DNA of 64,000 bases from Endobugula sp965214375 (GCA_965214375.1 OZ243947.1:1054001-1118000), one strand, 5' to 3'. Positions 19,843-29,789 are shown, counted from the first letter of the stretch. Notes: generated by a model from the letters alone, not told the origin. Translations and numbers: made by a program.

Positions 19843-20676
19843 CTATTGTCTAATCGTTCTCAACGAATTGGCTTCGAGTAAACTTTTACCTTTAGGATAG
19901 GAACTTCTCAGTGGATTAATATCCAATCCACCTCGACGCAAATAACGCGCATACACGCCTAAATACTTCGGCTGACAGGCATCATTAATATCACAGAAAA
20001 TCTGTTCAATACTATTCTCGTGATAGTCTTGATGCTCGCGAAAAGAAATCAAATATTCAAGTATGCTTTCATGTTGAATTTGTTGACCCGTATATTCAAT
20101 AAATACGCTCGCCCAGTCCGGCTGCCCAGTCACTGGACAGTTAGTTTTTAACAAGTGGCTACAAATCACTTCATTCGCCTGATCGGTTGCGGATACACGA
20201 AGTACCTCCGGTATTGGTGTATAAGAACGGATATCCACTGATAGATTATCCAACAAGGTACCAATGGGCTCTTGAACGCTATACTGATTCGCATAGTGTA
20301 ATGGTAACAGCCGAACAACAATAGCCGCACCCGCGACATTTGATAAATCACTCGCCATTGTCGCCAACACTGTTCTTTCATTTTCAAACACGGTTTGATT
20401 ATACGAATTCAAATATAACTTAAATGATTTTGATTCGATAATACAGGGAGAGTCTGCCGGCACAACAAATTCTGCCAACCGGATTTGAGGTTTACCTTGT
20501 GCATCTAGCCAAGACACTTCGTAGGCCGTCCAACGGTCTTCTCCCCTAAATGGAAGCTCAGTGGTCAATCCTAGTGCATCACGTGACACGGTGCGCTTAA
20601 TCGGAAATAACAAACCGGGATCATATTGGCTGTTATACGGTGTTTTTTGACCCAACGGGTTATCATTTTTCATCAT
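19843..20676 (-). CDS. queF: NADPH-dependent 7-cyano-7-deazaguanine reductase QueF (two-domain type)
   Basis: 277 residues, the long proteobacterial form with tandem tunnelling folds. It reduces preQ0 to preQ1 in queuosine biosynthesis. Seen: ESKSFKLYLNSYNQT (81-95) for NADPH/substrate handling; catalytic Cys180 in NCPVTGQPDWAS with Asp187; and HQDYHENSIEQIF with the substrate-binding Glu. With cmoAB nearby, two wobble-base modification pathways sit close together. It is convergent with the cyclase gene. An ATG two codons in is also possible. Confidence 0.95.
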   Translation of the reverse strand: MMKNDNPLGQKTPYNSQYDPGLLFPIKRTVSRDALGLTTELPFRGEDRWTAYEVSWLDAQGKPQIRLAEFVVPADSPCIIESKSFKLYLNSYNQTVFENERTVLATMASDLSNVAGAAIVVRLLPLHYANQYSVQEPIGTLLDNLSVDIRSYTPIPEVLRVSATDQANEVICSHLLKTNCPVTGQPDWASVFIEYTGQQIQHESILEYLISFREHQDYHENSIEQIFCDINDACQPKYLGVYARYLRRGGLDINPLRSSYPKGKSLLEANSLRTIRQ

Positions 20677-20685
20677 ACCACCTGA

Positions 20686-21459
20686 TCAGGAGCGCATACG
20701 GGTGCCGCGCGCTAACAAATGCAGGCAAGCCATCGTTAATACAACAATACATACCAACACCCCTAAAAAAGCATAGGTCACGTTGATATCTGAAATCCCC
20801 AAAAATCCATAGCGAAACGCATTCACCATATATAAAATCGGATTTAATTGAGACACGCCCTGCCAAAATTCAGGCAGAAGACTAATGGAATAAAATACGC
20901 CGCCTAAATAGGTTAATGGTGTCAATACAAACGTAGTAATAATCGCGACATCATCAAACGTTTTAGCAAACACACCATTAAGAAAACCGGCTAATGAAAA
21001 GACAACTGCAGTCATAAAAACAATAGCCACCGTGACGGGCAGATGATGAATCGTTAGGTCGGTAAAAAACAGCGACACCATAGTGACAATCAAACCCACC
21101 AGTAAACCACGAAAAACACCACCCAAAACATAGCCGGATAAAATAATATAATTCGGTGTCGGTGAAACCAGTAATTCTTCAATGCTACGTTGAAACTTGA
21201 CGCTAAAAAAAGAAGACACCACATTGGCATAGGCGTTGGTAATAACTGACATCATAATTAAGCCCGGAACGACAAACTCCATATAACTGAAGCCGTCCAT
21301 ATCGCCGATACGTGAACCAATCAATGCACCAAAAATCACAAAATATAAACCCATCGTAATCACAGGTGGCAATAAAGTTTGTACCCAAATACGCATAAAA
21401 CGAACAATTTCTTTACGCAAAATGGTTGTAAAGGCTATCCATTGTTCTGAGATATTCAT
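20686..21459 (-). CDS. yadH: ABC-2 type transporter permease, YadH-like
   Basis: 257 residues with six membrane helices, and the ABC-2 family signature near the C-terminal half (PLTYLGGVFYSISLLPEFWQ, then LNPILYMVNAFRYGF). It matches E. coli YadH in length and pattern. It overlaps the ATPase gene by 4 bp (ATGA), so the two form one exporter. Substrate is unknown for the family. Confidence 0.85.
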   Translation of the reverse strand: MNISEQWIAFTTILRKEIVRFMRIWVQTLLPPVITMGLYFVIFGALIGSRIGDMDGFSYMEFVVPGLIMMSVITNAYANVVSSFFSVKFQRSIEELLVSPTPNYIILSGYVLGGVFRGLLVGLIVTMVSLFFTDLTIHHLPVTVAIVFMTAVVFSLAGFLNGVFAKTFDDVAIITTFVLTPLTYLGGVFYSISLLPEFWQGVSQLNPILYMVNAFRYGFLGISDINVTYAFLGVLVCIVVLTMACLHLLARGTRMRS

Positions 21460-22406
21460 GGCTTGTCTCCTGATGTGCGAGACATCGCATTATCCGAAGG
21501 GTTAATCAAAGACACAAATAACTCTTCTAGGCGATTGGCTTTATTACGCATACTTAAGACATCCACAGACTGCTCTGCCAATAAACCGAACAAATGATTC
21601 AAGGGTTGCCCTTTGTTAATTTCCACTTCCAAACAATGTGCATCAACCAGCGTAATAGAGTAATTCTCAATAGCGGGTGCCTTTTCAATAGCGTTGGCAA
21701 CATCCAGAATAAAAACCTCTCTATCTAACCGTTGTAACAGTGATTTCATACTGGTATTTTCAACGATAGCACCATGATCGATAATAGCGACATTGCGACA
21801 CAAACTTTCCGCTTCTTCCAAATAATGTGTTGTTAGAATAATCGTTGTTCCCTGCGCATTAATGTCTTCTAAAAATGCCCACATGGAACGACGCAGTTCA
21901 ATATCTACACCCGCAGTTGGCTCATCCAGAATTAATAATTTGGGCTCGTGTACTAATGCCCGAGCAATTAACAGACGACGTTTCATTCCTCCCGACAAAT
22001 CACGAGCCGGTGTACTGCGCTTTTCCCATAAACCCAACTTTTTCAAATACTTTTCAGAGCGATCCAATGCTAGCTCTCGCGGCAAACCATAATAACCACC
22101 TTGGTTAGCAACAATATCAAAGACTTTTTCAAACTGATTAAAATTAAACTCTTGAGGAACAATACCAATATCGCGTTTGGCATTGGAAAAATCTTCATCA
22201 ATATCACGACCAAAGATACGCACCTTACCTTCACTCTTGATCACCAACGAACAAATAATGCCAATGGTGGTTGATTTACCTGCACCATTGGGCCCCAACA
22301 AGGCAAAAAAATCGCCCTGCTCAACCGTTAAATCAATACCTTTTAATGCCTCAAACCCATTGCTATAGGATTTTTTAAGGCCGGATATAAAAAGTGCTTG
22401 TGTCAT
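21456..22406 (-). CDS. yadG: ABC transporter ATP-binding protein, YadG-like
   Basis: 316 residues. Walker A GPNGAGKST (38-46), Q-loop VPQEF, signature LSGGMKRRL (136-144), Walker B LLILDEPTAGVD (156-167) and H-loop TTHYLEEAE are all present. The C-terminal ~80 residues form the DUF4162-like tail seen in drug/polysaccharide exporters. It partners the YadH-like permease translated immediately after it. It is divergent from yciA. Confidence 0.9.
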   Translation of the reverse strand: MTQALFISGLKKSYSNGFEALKGIDLTVEQGDFFALLGPNGAGKSTTIGIICSLVIKSEGKVRIFGRDIDEDFSNAKRDIGIVPQEFNFNQFEKVFDIVANQGGYYGLPRELALDRSEKYLKKLGLWEKRSTPARDLSGGMKRRLLIARALVHEPKLLILDEPTAGVDIELRRSMWAFLEDINAQGTTIILTTHYLEEAESLCRNVAIIDHGAIVENTSMKSLLQRLDREVFILDVANAIEKAPAIENYSITLVDAHCLEVEINKGQPLNHLFGLLAEQSVDVLSMRNKANRLEELFVSLINPSDNAMSRTSGDKP

Positions 22407-22503
22407 GGATTACTCTAAAGGGAAAATACGGACTAAACTAAGAATAGTAACATGTTACGTAATACATTCTCTATGATTCCACCATCGCAATGGCAGGTTT
22501 TCT

Positions 22504-22926
22504 ATGTCTAACAATGAAGAAGAGGCCACTGGCCGCCTAACGACTCGCACACTGGCTATGCCATCCGATACCAACGCTGCTGGTGATATCTTTGGGGGCT
22601 GGGTTCTCTCACAAATGGATATTGCTGCTGGCATCTGCGCCGGGCAACGCGCACAAGAACGGGTGGTTACGGTCGCTGTCGACAGTATGAGCTTTATAGG
22701 CCCCGTTAAAGTTGGCGATATTTTAGGCCTGTACACAGATATCGTAGACATTGGGCGTACCTCCATGGTCGTCCATGTCGAAGCCTGGGTAAGACGAGAT
22801 CGCATTGGCTTGCGAGAAAAAGTGACCGAGGGGCGTTTTAAATTTGTGGCGATTGATAGCAATGGCAAATCGACACCTATTCCCGATGAATCGGAATTAA
22901 CGGATTATGTGTTAGAGAATTTATAA
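22504..22926 (+). CDS. yciA: Acyl-CoA thioesterase YciA
   Basis: 140 residues, hot-dog fold. It hydrolyses a broad range of acyl-CoAs in the cytoplasm. Seen: TLAMPSDTNAAGDIFGGWVL (16-35) with the catalytic Asn24 and Asp28; VTVAVDSMSFIGPVKVGDIL; and a C-terminal VEAWVRRDR strand. The N-terminal SNNEEEATG is a short leader not needed for the fold. It stands alone between the divergent yadG and convergent recJ. Confidence 0.9.
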   Translation: MSNNEEEATGRLTTRTLAMPSDTNAAGDIFGGWVLSQMDIAAGICAGQRAQERVVTVAVDSMSFIGPVKVGDILGLYTDIVDIGRTSMVVHVEAWVRRDRIGLREKVTEGRFKFVAIDSNGKSTPIPDESELTDYVLENL

Positions 22927-22968
22927 TACTTATTCTTAGTAAATGCAGCACTTTTTCCTGCAACAATA

Positions 22969-23068
22969 TTGCCAATAGCTTGTTCCCAAGATTCGCCGTA
23001 AATACATCCATGTAGGCTCGGGCGCGGCATCCATGCCGCTTACGATCTTGGGTAAAAACTATTGGCAA
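22969..23068. repeat. Structured intergenic repeat, copy B
   Basis: Arms 22969-22992 and 23045-23068 match as inverted copies at 21 of 24 positions. The core, read on the minus strand, contains GCGGCATGGATGCCGC and CCTACATGGATGTA, two hairpins with TGGA apices. It lies between yciA and recJ, ending 8 bp before the recJ stop, so it could end both transcripts. Confidence 0.75.
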
Positions 23069-23075
23069 TTCGCTA

Positions 23076-24803
23076 TCAACATTTTTCTATGTATTTAACT
23101 AATAATTGTAATGACTCTTGTCCGCGGTAGCGGTTAATGGATAAATGGTACGCAATGCTGACGTGGTTAACACTATGATCAGGCCAAACAGCAGGGTCGA
23201 TATTAAAGGCAATCGCATCCATGGTTTGTTGTGGGTTTGCAACAGGTGCCACAACCATTTTAAGGTGTTTTTCACCCACAATCCGCTGTTGCACAAGGAT
23301 GAACTCACCCTCAAATAGTGGCTCAGGAAATTGCTGCCCCCACGGTGAGGCATTCGCTAATAAGTGGGCAACCTCCAGAGTTAACTCTTCCTGAGTCAGG
23401 TTTCCGTCTGTCAGTAGTACGTCTTGCAAATCGTCTTCTGTCAGTTGTTCAATCACCGCCTGATTAAACAACTCTGCAAAGGTATCGTAATGATGTGCTT
23501 GTATACTAAGCCCCGCTGCCATGGCATGACCGCCAAATTTTTGCAGAATATCCGGGTGAGACGTGGCCAGATCATTCAAGGTATCGCGCATATGAATCGC
23601 TCCAATTGAACGTGCAGAGCCTTTCAGGGTATTGCTTGTGGTACCTGCAGGTGCGAAGGCAATCACCGGGCGATGAAATGTCTCTTTAATACGAGAGGCC
23701 ACAAGACCTACCACTCCCTCGTGCCATGAAGGGTCATAAAAACACATCCCTGTAGGTAACGTATTTTGTCTAACCATCGTTTCAATTTTTTGTAAGGCCT
23801 CTTGTTGCATCGATCCTTCAATACTGCGCCGCTCACGATTTAATGTGTCCAACTCTTGTGCGCATACATACGCTTGCTCATTATCATCACTCAACAAACA
23901 TTGTATACCGACTGACATATCGTCCAAACGACCCGCTGCATTCAAACGTGGACCAATCGCAAAACCAATATCGCTTGACGATAAATATCGATAATCTTTT
24001 CCGGCAACACTTAACAAGGCCAAAATCCCCGGCCGACACTTACCAGCACGTATACGCTGCACCCCCTGATGCACTAATATGCGGTTGTTATGATCTAGGG
24101 GTACGACATCCGCCACCGTACCTAAAGCGACCAGATCCAAATAGTCTGCCATGATCGGCTCTGAAATAGAATGGTTCTCAAACCAACCCTGCTCACGTAA
24201 ATGCGCCCGCAATGCGGTTAACACATAAAAAATAACACCCACACCTGCCAGCGATTGACTGGCAAACTCACACCCCTGCTGATTGGGATTCACAATGGCA
24301 TCGGCGTCTGGTAACTGTTCAGGCGGCAAATGATGATCAGTAACAATCACTTGGATATTGTGGTTTTTGGCTTTAGCGACACCAGCAACACTGGCAATAC
24401 CATTATCGACGGTCATCAATAGGTCTGGTGTAAAACCCAATGCCTGTTCAACAATTTCAGGCGTGAGGCCATAACCATACTCAAAACGATTCGGCACCAG
24501 ATAATCTACCTGCTGCAACCCCATGGCGCGTAATAGCCGTATTGCCAACACACAACTGGTCGCGCCATCCGCATCAAAATCACCCACAATTAATACACGC
24601 TGCTGTTGCTGTAACGCAGTAGTCAACAACGCCACTGCTTCCGGCAAACCTTTTAACGTGTTGGGAGGGAGTAATGCTTTCAGAGAAAGGTCAAGCGCAT
24701 CATCAGACACCACCCCCCGCGCAGCAAACACCCGCTGTAACAAGGGATGAATATCATCTGAGAAACTCACTTTAGAAACTTTACGACGGGAAATGATCAT
24801 CAC
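23076..24803 (-). CDS. recJ: Single-stranded-DNA-specific 5'-3' exonuclease RecJ
   Basis: 575 residues (E. coli 577). It acts in RecF-pathway recombination, mismatch repair and base-excision repair. Seen: DHH-superfamily motifs GDFDADGAT (74-82), TVDNGIAS (131-138), TDHHLPPEQ (155-163) and DLVALGTVADVVPL; DHHA1 segment with GGHAMAAGLS; and a C-terminal OB-like domain ending LQLLVKYIEKC. The start MMIISRRKVS fits the family. It is the last gene of the hom-thrC-recJ series, separated from thrC by two repeat elements. Confidence 0.95.
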   Translation of the reverse strand: MMIISRRKVSKVSFSDDIHPLLQRVFAARGVVSDDALDLSLKALLPPNTLKGLPEAVALLTTALQQQQRVLIVGDFDADGATSCVLAIRLLRAMGLQQVDYLVPNRFEYGYGLTPEIVEQALGFTPDLLMTVDNGIASVAGVAKAKNHNIQVIVTDHHLPPEQLPDADAIVNPNQQGCEFASQSLAGVGVIFYVLTALRAHLREQGWFENHSISEPIMADYLDLVALGTVADVVPLDHNNRILVHQGVQRIRAGKCRPGILALLSVAGKDYRYLSSSDIGFAIGPRLNAAGRLDDMSVGIQCLLSDDNEQAYVCAQELDTLNRERRSIEGSMQQEALQKIETMVRQNTLPTGMCFYDPSWHEGVVGLVASRIKETFHRPVIAFAPAGTTSNTLKGSARSIGAIHMRDTLNDLATSHPDILQKFGGHAMAAGLSIQAHHYDTFAELFNQAVIEQLTEDDLQDVLLTDGNLTQEELTLEVAHLLANASPWGQQFPEPLFEGEFILVQQRIVGEKHLKMVVAPVANPQQTMDAIAFNIDPAVWPDHSVNHVSIAYHLSINRYRGQESLQLLVKYIEKC

Positions 24804-24828
24804 TCAAGAATACCTTCACTATATATAC

Positions 24829-24898
24829 CATTCAAGACACGCATAAATACATCCCTGTAGCTCGTTTACGGCATCCCTGCCTCCAACGGTCTTGAATG
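24829..24898. repeat. Structured intergenic repeat, copy C
   Basis: Perfect 10-bp arms CATTCAAGAC / GTCTTGAATG enclose a core that, on the minus strand, reads CGTTGGAGGCAGGGATGCCG ... GCTACAGGGATGTA ... TGCGT. It is nearly identical in the core to copies E and F. It lies between thrC and recJ. Confidence 0.8.
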
Positions 24899-24922
24899 CA
24901 ACTTAAAGCAAAGCTTTAATAA

Positions 24923-25022
24923 AAAACCTCTTACCATTATTTTGAAGTGACTAACGCCAGAGAAGAGCGCGGGATGGGACAGGGATGGCCCGTGGAACGT
25001 AAAAATAAAGGTAAGAGGTTTT
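24923..25022. repeat. Structured intergenic repeat, variant copy
   Basis: Arms 24923-24947 and 24998-25022 are inverted copies at 22 of 25 positions. The core differs from the main family but retains the idea of a hairpin with CAGGGATG at the apex (GGGACAGGGATGGCCC). It lies 25 bp from copy C, immediately before the thrC stop. Confidence 0.6.
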
Positions 25023-25034
25023 GGTGTGAGGAGC

Positions 25035-26432
25035 TTATGCGCGAATATTATCCTGCATATGTTTGTGAACCACGGCAATATCGTTTTCTAACACCGTATA
25101 CTGCTCTTCGCGCTCAAACAAGTCTGCCATATGATGTGGCAGTGCCGGGTCCTCTTGTTGACCGGCTTTTTTAACGGCTTCCGGGAATTTTGCCGGATGC
25201 GCGGTGGCTAAACACACCATAGGGACTGAATGATCTTTCCAAGTGTGGCGTGCAGCGTCAAGACCAATCGCCGTGTGCGGGTCCAGCAAGTAACCGGTAT
25301 TTTCGAAGACCTCGTTAATCACTTTCACCATGGCATCATCGGCTAAACGATAACTATCAAAATTCGAACGCACATGGTCCATTGCTGATTCAGAGAGTGT
25401 CATGCGTCCGGATGTAAAATCTTCCATCAGTTGTTTAATCGCTGCGCCTTCACGCCCATAAGCATCAAATAATAAACGCTCGAAGTTGCTAGACACCATA
25501 ATATCCATACTCGGTGATAGCGAGTGCTCTAGTGCTTTTTTACTGTGGTCATTGTTGGCAATACAACGGTGTAAAATATCATTGGCATTGGTCGCAACCA
25601 CGAGTTGATCAATGGGAAGCCCCATATTTTTTGCCAGATAGCCCGCAAAAATATCACCAAAATTACCCGTTGGCACAGAGAACGATACTTTACGGTAAGG
25701 CCCACCCAGTGCCAGAGAGGCATAAAAGTAATATACGATCTGCGCCATAATGCGTGCCCAGTTAATCGAATTAACCGCAACCAGTTGACGCCCTTCTGGC
25801 AAGAACGATTGATCACGGAAGCTGGCCTTGACCATATTTTGGCAATCGTCGAAATTACCTGACAAAGCAATATTATGTACATTATCGGCAATCACGGAGG
25901 TCATTTGTTTACGCTGCACATCGGACACACGGTTATGCGGATGCAAAATAAAAATATCGATATTGTCACAACGACGGCAACCTTCAATGGCGGCCGAACC
26001 TGTATCCCCCGAAGTAGCACCCATCACCACGACTTTTTGATGGCGCTTTTTCAGGAAGTAATCCAGTACATGCCCTAGCACTTGCAAAGCAAAGTCTTTA
26101 AAGGCCAGTGTTGGCCCTTGGAACAATTCCAAAATCAATTCGTTATGTGCCGTTTGTACTAGCGGCGCAATCGCATCATGGCGAAAGCCTTCATAGGCCT
26201 TGTCGATAATGGCTTGAAAATCATCATCCGGAATTTCACCCGCAACAAAGGGAGACATGACGTTAAACGCTAATTCCTGATACGATAAACCTGCCCATGA
26301 AGCAATCTCTTCTTGGGTAAAACTTGGCAAAGTGTCAGGCACATATAAACCACCATCACTCGCCAAGCCCGTTAATACCACTTCTTCAAAACTTAATACC
26401 GGCGCATCGCCACGCGTACTAATATATTTCAC
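25035..26432 (-). CDS. thrC: Threonine synthase ThrC
   Basis: 465 residues. It is the PLP enzyme converting O-phosphohomoserine to threonine. Seen: N-terminus MKYISTRGDAPVLSFEE; ELFQGPTLAFKDFALQ with the Schiff-base Lys112; GATSGDTGSAAIEGC; and the nucleotide/phosphate loop SVPTGNFGDIFAGYLAK. The length corresponds to the longer gammaproteobacterial/yeast-like class. It lies 37 bp after hom, in the same operon. Confidence 0.95.
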   Translation of the reverse strand: MKYISTRGDAPVLSFEEVVLTGLASDGGLYVPDTLPSFTQEEIASWAGLSYQELAFNVMSPFVAGEIPDDDFQAIIDKAYEGFRHDAIAPLVQTAHNELILELFQGPTLAFKDFALQVLGHVLDYFLKKRHQKVVVMGATSGDTGSAAIEGCRRCDNIDIFILHPHNRVSDVQRKQMTSVIADNVHNIALSGNFDDCQNMVKASFRDQSFLPEGRQLVAVNSINWARIMAQIVYYFYASLALGGPYRKVSFSVPTGNFGDIFAGYLAKNMGLPIDQLVVATNANDILHRCIANNDHSKKALEHSLSPSMDIMVSSNFERLLFDAYGREGAAIKQLMEDFTSGRMTLSESAMDHVRSNFDSYRLADDAMVKVINEVFENTGYLLDPHTAIGLDAARHTWKDHSVPMVCLATAHPAKFPEAVKKAGQQEDPALPHHMADLFEREEQYTVLENDIAVVHKHMQDNIRA

Positions 26433-26469
26433 ACTCGTTACCTTTTATGGTTTGGGTTATGGCCCTAGC

Positions 26470-27768
26470 CTACCCCAAACTTTCTACTCGAATTTTATGG
26501 ACTGACCCTGTGACGGCATCAAGCACTTCAATTTCCGCCACAGCCTTGAGCAATTCGCTCTCTTGCACAAGATTGGTGATCAGCACAATTTCTGCATTAA
26601 CCGCGCTTTCTTCTGGTTCGCTCTGCACCATGGCTTCTACACTGATACCAGAATCTGCCAGTATTTTAGTAATTTGCGAGAGCACACCGGGCTTATCTTC
26701 TGCCAACACACGCAGATAATACGCTGTGGTCACTTCAATAATGGGCACTAAAGGCTTATCCTCTACCTTATCAAAAGCCAAAGATGGCACCGCAGGACTC
26801 TGCTCACGACTGATATGGCGGGCAATATCAACGATATCCGCAATCACTGAAGACGCGGTTGGCTCTGCACCCGCACCCGCACCGTAATACAGTGTGGGGC
26901 CTACCGCATCGCCTTTAACAAGCACCGCATTCATCACACCGTTCACATTAGCAATTAAGCGCTTGTTGGGGATTAAAGTTGGGTGCACACGTAATTCAAT
27001 GGCATCTCCTTCTTTGCGAGCAATACCCAAATGCTTAATACGGTATCCTAGCTTCTCGGCATAGATAATATCACGCGTTTCTACCGTACTAATGCCTTCG
27101 GTAAAGACACCGTCAAATTGTAGTGGCATACCAAACGCTAATGAGGCAAGAATGACCAGCTTATGAGCCGCATCGATACCTTCAACATCAAACTTAGGAT
27201 CTGCTTCAGCGTAACCCAAATCCTGAGCTTCTTTTAACACATCAGCAAAATCAAGGCCTTTTTCACCCATTTCAGTGAGGATGAAATTACCCGTACCATT
27301 AATAATACCCGCCAACCACTCGACACGATTAGCCGCTAAACCTTCACGCAGGGATTTAATAATGGGAATACCGCCAGCAACAGCCGCTTCATAGGCAACT
27401 GTCACGCCTTGTGTTTCTGCTTTGGCAAAAATGTCATTACCAAACTCGGCAATCAGAGCCTTATTTGCAGTAACAACGTGCTTACCATTGGCAATGGCCA
27501 GCTCAACCAGTTCTTTGGCAACGGTTGTACCGCCAATCAACTCGACCACAATATCAATATCAGGGTTGGTGGCAACCTCAAAAATATCACGGGTGACATT
27601 AACGGCCGATAAATCACAGGCAGGATTATCACGACGAGCACCAACTTGTGCAATATCAAGTTCACAAGCCGCTCGCGCACTGATTTCATTAGAATTACGT
27701 GTGAGCACATTAAATGTGCCACTACCTACGGTACCCAGACCACACAGGCCAATTTTGACTGGTTTCAA
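26470..27768 (-). CDS. hom: Homoserine dehydrogenase
   Basis: 432 residues from a TTG start at 27768, which has GAGGA at good distance and gives the usual MKPVKIGLCGLGTVGSGTF. An upstream ATG at 27831 would add 21 residues not seen in relatives. It reduces aspartate semialdehyde to homoserine. Seen: Rossmann motif GLCGLGTVG; ANKALIAEFG; GIINGTGNFIL; LGYAEADPKFDVEGIDAAHK; and a C-terminal ACT domain (YYLRVLAEDKPGVLSQITK) expected to give threonine feedback inhibition. Monofunctional, without an aspartokinase domain. Operon with thrC. Confidence 0.93.
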   Translation of the reverse strand: MKPVKIGLCGLGTVGSGTFNVLTRNSNEISARAACELDIAQVGARRDNPACDLSAVNVTRDIFEVATNPDIDIVVELIGGTTVAKELVELAIANGKHVVTANKALIAEFGNDIFAKAETQGVTVAYEAAVAGGIPIIKSLREGLAANRVEWLAGIINGTGNFILTEMGEKGLDFADVLKEAQDLGYAEADPKFDVEGIDAAHKLVILASLAFGMPLQFDGVFTEGISTVETRDIIYAEKLGYRIKHLGIARKEGDAIELRVHPTLIPNKRLIANVNGVMNAVLVKGDAVGPTLYYGAGAGAEPTASSVIADIVDIARHISREQSPAVPSLAFDKVEDKPLVPIIEVTTAYYLRVLAEDKPGVLSQITKILADSGISVEAMVQSEPEESAVNAEIVLITNLVQESELLKAVAEIEVLDAVTGSVHKIRVESLG

Positions 27769-27897
27769 ATGGATTATCCTCGAACACTTGGCTTTTTCTA
27801 CGGCGTTCAGTACAGACCGCAAAAAGCCCACTTTTTTGGAAAAGCGCCACCTTACGTGGAGAGGGAGAAAGTGTCAACTGAAGCGTTTCAAGGAGCC

Positions 27898-28701
27898 CTA
27901 AATACCCATTTCCATGGCCAACATATCTGGACTACGCGCACCAATTAAGAGCTCACCATCAGCAAGGACAATCGCCGGCGTGCCATCAACACCCACGTCC
28001 TGACCGAGCATATATTGATCTGGCACCGGTGTTTTACCGCAATCGTTCAAGGTAACGTTTTTACCACGCTTGAACTCTGTCATCAGGCGTTTTTTAGCCT
28101 CCATATCCTTACCACACCAGACTGTTGCCAGCTTTTGCGCACTACGGGAACGAACACCCGCACGAGGAAAGGCTAAATAACGTATTTCGATGCCTTTAGC
28201 CAGATATTCATCCAATTGGCTGTGGACTCGACGGCAAAAACCACAATCAATATCGGTAAAGATATAAATATGGCCTTTGGTTTCTTTTTCCGGGGTGTAT
28301 ATCACCATATCTTCTTTAAAGACAGATGCCAATAGTTTGGCACGGTTGGGACGCTGAGCGACTTCTTGTTCTCTACGTTCTTCTTCCTGTAAATTCACTA
28401 AACCGGAGGGCGCAATTTGATACATTTCTCCGGCAATTAAAAAGGCACCATCTTCGCTGACAAACGCCAACTGACCATTAAGATCCACTTTATACAGACC
28501 TCTGGCAGGTGAAGGTCGTAAATTGGAAATTTCTAAATCGGGGCGCGAAGTGCTGATACGACTCATGATTGCGTGTCGCACCGAATCTGGAATACCCGAT
28601 TCAGATGGTTTTTCAACTGCGGATACAATGGGCTGAGCCACGACCACAGTGTGAAATGCTAACACTATTCCCGCTAAAACGATGCACCAATGCCTTTTCA
28701 C
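27898..28701 (-). CDS. dsbC: Periplasmic disulfide isomerase DsbC
   Basis: 267 residues with signal peptide (cleavage near VVVA-QP). An N-terminal dimerisation domain (about 35-110) and a thioredoxin-fold catalytic domain with DIDCGFCRR (Cys153, Cys156), cis-Pro in GVDGTPAIV, and a second Cys pair (VWCGKD and NDCGKT). The active site is CGFC where E. coli has CGYC, a conservative change. The order dsbC-hom-thrC-recJ, with xerD divergent, is typical of pseudomonads. Confidence 0.93.
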   Translation of the reverse strand: MKRHWCIVLAGIVLAFHTVVVAQPIVSAVEKPSESGIPDSVRHAIMSRISTSRPDLEISNLRPSPARGLYKVDLNGQLAFVSEDGAFLIAGEMYQIAPSGLVNLQEEERREQEVAQRPNRAKLLASVFKEDMVIYTPEKETKGHIYIFTDIDCGFCRRVHSQLDEYLAKGIEIRYLAFPRAGVRSRSAQKLATVWCGKDMEAKKRLMTEFKRGKNVTLNDCGKTPVPDQYMLGQDVGVDGTPAIVLADGELLIGARSPDMLAMEMGI

Positions 28702-28842
28702 AACAACCTATACCCCTATCCTGTCAAACCTTGTTCATTAGCTTAAGCATAGCCGAAGCCAACACAATACACAGCTTGGAAAATGCTTTCACCAGAAAGT
28801 TCAATTTTTCGTGATTGATAAAAGCCTGTTATATTAGCAGAT

Positions 28843-29739
28843 ATGAATATGAATCAGAGCATTATTGAGTGTTATCTCAACTCCCTGTGGCTGGAGAAAG
28901 GCCTTAGCCAGAATACGATTGCCGCTTACCGGCGCGATTTAGTGCAATTTACAGCATATATAGATACTCATCATCCACACACACTCACACAGGTTGATGA
29001 CGGTATTATTCAGGCTTATTTGGCAACACGCTTGAATCAGGGGCACAGTGCTCGCTCAACGGCACGCTTCCTCTCATGCCTACGTGGACTTTACCAATAT
29101 CTGATTCGAGAAAACCAGATACAAGAAAATCCAACCACACTGATCGACAACCCCTCTTTAGGACGACCTTTACCCAAAACCCTGTCGGAAAGTGATGTGG
29201 AGAGCCTACTAGAAGCGCCAGAGACAGAGGATGCTATTGGCTTGCGTGACCGCACCATGTTGGAAATACTCTACGCCTGTGGTTTGCGTGTTTCTGAGCT
29301 GCTTAATCTAAAAATATCGGATATTAATTTACGCCAAGGAGTGATACGTATTTTTGGTAAAGGCAGTAAAGAACGTCTGGTACCGTTGGGAGAAGAAGCC
29401 ATTGATTGGTTGGAGCGTTATTTAAAAACCGCACGCCCTGAATTAATCAATATTGCCGATAACGACATTGTATTTCCCTCAAAGCGCGGCAAAGTCATGA
29501 CCCGACAAACCTTCTGGCATCGCATCAAGCACTGGGCCAAACTGGCAAATATTACCAAAGAGATTTCACCACACACCCTACGCCACGCCTTTGCCACACA
29601 CTTATTAAACCACGGCGCTGATTTACGCGTAGTGCAGCTGTTGTTAGGCCACAGCGATTTATCAACCACACAAATTTACACACATATTGCGCAAGCAAGA
29701 TTGCAAGATTTACACCAGCAGCATCATCCGAGGGGGTGA
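28843..29739 (+). CDS. xerD: Site-specific tyrosine recombinase XerD
   Basis: 298 residues, as in E. coli. With XerC it resolves chromosome dimers at dif under FtsK control. Catalytic residues seen: Arg149 (GLRVSELL), Lys173 (GKGSKER), His244 and Arg247 (SPHTLRHAF), His270 (LLGHSDLSTTQ) and nucleophile Tyr279 (IYTH). The N-terminal core-binding domain begins IIECYLNSLWLEKGLS. The position next to dsbC is a conserved neighbourhood, and there is no sign that it is an integrase of a mobile element. Confidence 0.95.
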   Translation: MNMNQSIIECYLNSLWLEKGLSQNTIAAYRRDLVQFTAYIDTHHPHTLTQVDDGIIQAYLATRLNQGHSARSTARFLSCLRGLYQYLIRENQIQENPTTLIDNPSLGRPLPKTLSESDVESLLEAPETEDAIGLRDRTMLEILYACGLRVSELLNLKISDINLRQGVIRIFGKGSKERLVPLGEEAIDWLERYLKTARPELINIADNDIVFPSKRGKVMTRQTFWHRIKHWAKLANITKEISPHTLRHAFATHLLNHGADLRVVQLLLGHSDLSTTQIYTHIAQARLQDLHQQHHPRG

Positions 29740-29789
29740 TGTTGCTGGCAACTAATTTAAAGCTTACAAACTAAGAGACAGCCAATAAA

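Noticed and set aside
28843..29739. Tyrosine recombinase as a phage or island integrase
   Set aside because: Length, motifs and dsbC-hom neighbourhood identify XerD; no att site or mobile genes are adjacent.
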